Assembly (NCBI GenBank): GCA_964652195.1
Contig: CAZZBB010000002.1
Coordinates: 51,149 to 115,148, forward strand
Direction of reading: 5' to 3'
Origin: MSPOR6 sp964652195
GTDB lineage: Bacteria > Poribacteria > WGA-4E > WGA-3G
Length of the DNA: 64,000 bases
This document shows, in pieces, positions 62,188 through 64,000 of the stretch; positions within the stretch are counted from its first letter, which is position 1, and the number at the start of each line of letters is the position of its first letter. The position numbers and the translations under genes are program-made. The notes under the pieces were generated by a model. It saw nothing but the letters and a program-made list of their open reading frames with translations, was not told the origin of the DNA and searched no databases.

Positions 62188-63402
62188 CTAATCAGAATTA
62201 ACTTGGACTTCATCTTTTTCTATGATTGCATGCTTGACAAGATGTTGGAATGGACTACCTTTTGTAAAACCAATCCATTTCTTAGTCGAAGCATCTAAAA
62301 CAACATGCATATTCTCAGTAATAGATGTTAGCTCACCTGTGTCCCGAACGAAGTTAGAATATGTAATCTGTTCTTTATTATGCCACTTCTCACCTTTGCT
62401 TGTAAGTCGTAATCCAATCCAATAAAAATCACTCTGAGAAAACAGACTTTCTATCCATTCTTGTTCGTCAGCGTCGTTAATTGATACAAGATATGCGTCT
62501 TCGGATTCAGCTGTTCTCTTTGCTTGCCACCAACTTTTACAGCGAATTGTCTTGTATGCATGACCGTTTGATGGGTTAACTGCCCATACTTCCTGCAATG
62601 CTCTCCATCGAGCCATTTCTTTATCTTCAATATCAGATTCTGATATATTCAATTTATCAGGATCAGTCGAAGTCTCCTCACTGAGTTTCAACACCAATGT
62701 ATCATATTGATCTCCATCTTTGAGGGTAATTGGTTCTGATTTTGCAGATAAATTAAAATACTTTACAGACAATGTATAGGTTGCAGCACCACGAACGAAC
62801 TCTGTAAAGAATCCTTCTTTATCAGTTATGGTTCCATCCATTCTACTTCTAAGATTATCCCGTAAATGAGACGGTTTTAGGTCTATCTTAATTGTTCTAT
62901 CACGAAATGGTGTACCATCATTGAAGACTATTTGACCACTTATTTTCATACGGGGAACCAAAGTGAATATCATTTTTTCCAGATGCTGACCTTTAGTAAT
63001 TCCGATTGGAATCCTACTAAAACCGAAAAAACCATGTGCATATAGGGTTAAACCACCTACTTCAATTGTCTTAATCTTATAATTAGTTGTACCTTCAGGT
63101 AGAAGCTTAAATTCAACTGGAACAGAGGAGATACCAGAGATTGTGAAATCTCCATTACTATCAGTTCTGGTTCTGAATTCAATTTCACCAAAAGGGGATG
63201 GAAACCGATCAGACTTTGTTATATCAATAGGTTGGATACCGATTTCTATTCCTTGCATTGGATTATTCTGAATATCAACAACTTGACCGGATACTGTCGT
63301 AACCGTTTGCTGTGCTTCACTATGCCAAGTAATGGTAAGGAAAAAGACTGCATACATGAGGAATAAAGTTAGTATAAAAATTCGAATGTGTGATTTGCTC
63401 AT
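62188..63402 (-). CDS. exported carboxypeptidase-regulatory-like/CTLD protein
   Basis: The 404-aa protein has a signal peptide (IFILTLFLMYAVFFLTITW). A first sandwich follows (TVSGQVVDIQNNPMQGIEIG), then a second (SGQIVFNDGTPFRDRTIKID), and a C-terminal CTLD (VNPSNGHAYKTIRCKSWW, DFYWIGLRLTSKGEKW, end KHAIIEKDE). Here the aromatic WND-like position reads SNF, so the lectin pattern is the most degenerate of the four. AGGAGA lies before the ATG. It is the first gene, in transcription order, of the four-gene CTLD array. Confidence 0.8.
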   Translation of the reverse strand: MSKSHIRIFILTLFLMYAVFFLTITWHSEAQQTVTTVSGQVVDIQNNPMQGIEIGIQPIDITKSDRFPSPFGEIEFRTRTDSNGDFTISGISSVPVEFKLLPEGTTNYKIKTIEVGGLTLYAHGFFGFSRIPIGITKGQHLEKMIFTLVPRMKISGQIVFNDGTPFRDRTIKIDLKPSHLRDNLRSRMDGTITDKEGFFTEFVRGAATYTLSVKYFNLSAKSEPITLKDGDQYDTLVLKLSEETSTDPDKLNISESDIEDKEMARWRALQEVWAVNPSNGHAYKTIRCKSWWQAKRTAESEDAYLVSINDADEQEWIESLFSQSDFYWIGLRLTSKGEKWHNKEQITYSNFVRDTGELTSITENMHVVLDASTKKWIGFTKGSPFQHLVKHAIIEKDEVQVNSD

Positions 63403-64000
63403 TTCCAGATCTCCTAATAATCTATCATTGTCATTGTTTTAACACTTTATAGGTTTATACATCATATCACATATTACCATGAACCAAAATCCAAAACCAT
63501 GTATTTGAGTGGATCGGAATCCACTTCTATCATAAGCAAAATGCTAAACTAAATTGACCCTAAAATGACAAATTATTTTCGTGCCTCATGTATTGGTTCT
63601 GTAAAGAACTTTACATGAATTTCCTATCTTGTGTTTGGATTGCACGGATTACACATATTGCACATATTAGATCGGTAGATTGTAACACCATCTCATTGTT
63701 ATACTTTGTTTATATTGAGAATATATTGGTCTTGAGAATATTCTACTATAACTGATATTACTGATTGTAAAATAGATATAAAAACAGACATTTAATCCTA
63801 ATATACAGACAAACTAATTAGGTCTAAAAACAGACCTTTAATCCTAAATTCTTAGATAAAAATCGTGAAAATGTTGTGTTTTTCCCGGTGGCGAAAAAGT
63901 GTCGGAAAGTGACGAAAAAGGGAAAAAAGTTACACTTTTTGACACATTGTGTGACATTGAAATTGGTGTAAATTATCCCTCTAACCCCTGTCATAGACTG
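63403..64000. other. intergenic region with a direct repeat, no gene seen
   Basis: A 22-bp direct repeat (AAAAACAGAC, one variable base, TTTAATCCTAA) occurs at 63780-63801 and 63826-63847, 46 bp apart. The second copy overlaps a GGTCT/AGACC hairpin. AGTGGAT-CGGA-ATCCACT at 63508-63525 is another member of the hairpin set. The final 80 bp, rich in AAAAAAGTTAC and ending CCTGTCATAGACTG, resembles 1285-1369. Confidence 0.5.

Overview
The window is AT-rich bacterial chromosome that I would place in Candidatus Poribacteria or a close relative. This is inference. It rests on three phytanoyl-CoA dioxygenase (PhyH) genes, very large exported proteins, FlgD-like C-terminal domains of the form YPNPFNPETWIPYQ, a PorV-like outer-membrane protein, and many small intergenic palindromes. 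lpxB and lpxK show a diderm cell with lipid A. mqnC shows menaquinone made by the futalosine route. A hemE-hemH-hemY set shows haem synthesis.

Layout. 1-1.6 kb: the start of a MazG-like gene (cut by the window edge), an unknown protein preceded by two 20-bp palindromes, and a small ORF. 2.3-9.5 kb (+): a VWA/cohesin-like exported protein, PhyH, a lipoprotein, a MetE-like zinc protein, and a small membrane protein coupled to a TauE/SafE permease. 9.5-21 kb (-): a degenerate AccA-like protein, then an apparent surface operon of a 2,906-aa Ig-repeat protein, a PorV-like protein and a LysM coiled-coil protein, closed by a clear terminator. 21.7-22.4 kb: a second PhyH. 22.4-27.5 kb (-): hemE, an MBL-TPR protein, hemH, hemY. 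27.6-30.1 kb: a zinc-type dehydrogenase and two membrane proteins. 30.2-34.4 kb (-): the classic translation cluster tRNA-Thr, Tyr, Gly, Thr, rpmG, tRNA-Trp, secE, nusG, rplK, rplA, L10 leader, rplJ, rplL, but without tuf and without rpoBC. 34.6-40.9 kb: rpoZ and mqnC on divergent promoters, a PpiD-like foldase, an OGG1-type glycosylase, a ZapB-like protein, a glycosyltransferase and tRNA-Leu. 41-48.3 kb: a YdiJ-like flavin/Fe-S dehydrogenase, an Nramp-like transporter, a third PhyH, an SDR whose catalytic Tyr is Phe, a cupin and an FAH-family enzyme. 48.6-56.6 kb: argC, lpxB, lpxK, a class IV aminotransferase, a large polytopic membrane protein, and dnaN behind an AT-rich gap. 56.8-63.4 kb (-): four tandem paralogous genes sharing carboxypeptidase-regulatory-like sandwiches and a C-type-lectin-like domain (CTLD).

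The most striking system is that last cluster. One of the four genes (58248-60293) is an ECF sigma factor joined through a single membrane helix to the same extracytoplasmic modules carried by its three exported neighbours, so sensor and transcription factor form one polypeptide. One neighbour carries a one-base frameshift. Other points of note are the AccA-like protein stripped of its catalytic loops, a 95-bp dispersed repeat present in inverted orientation at 10.2 and 60.5 kb, and a set of intergenic hairpins with differing stems but a common A/G-rich loop and CTAC/CTAT flank.
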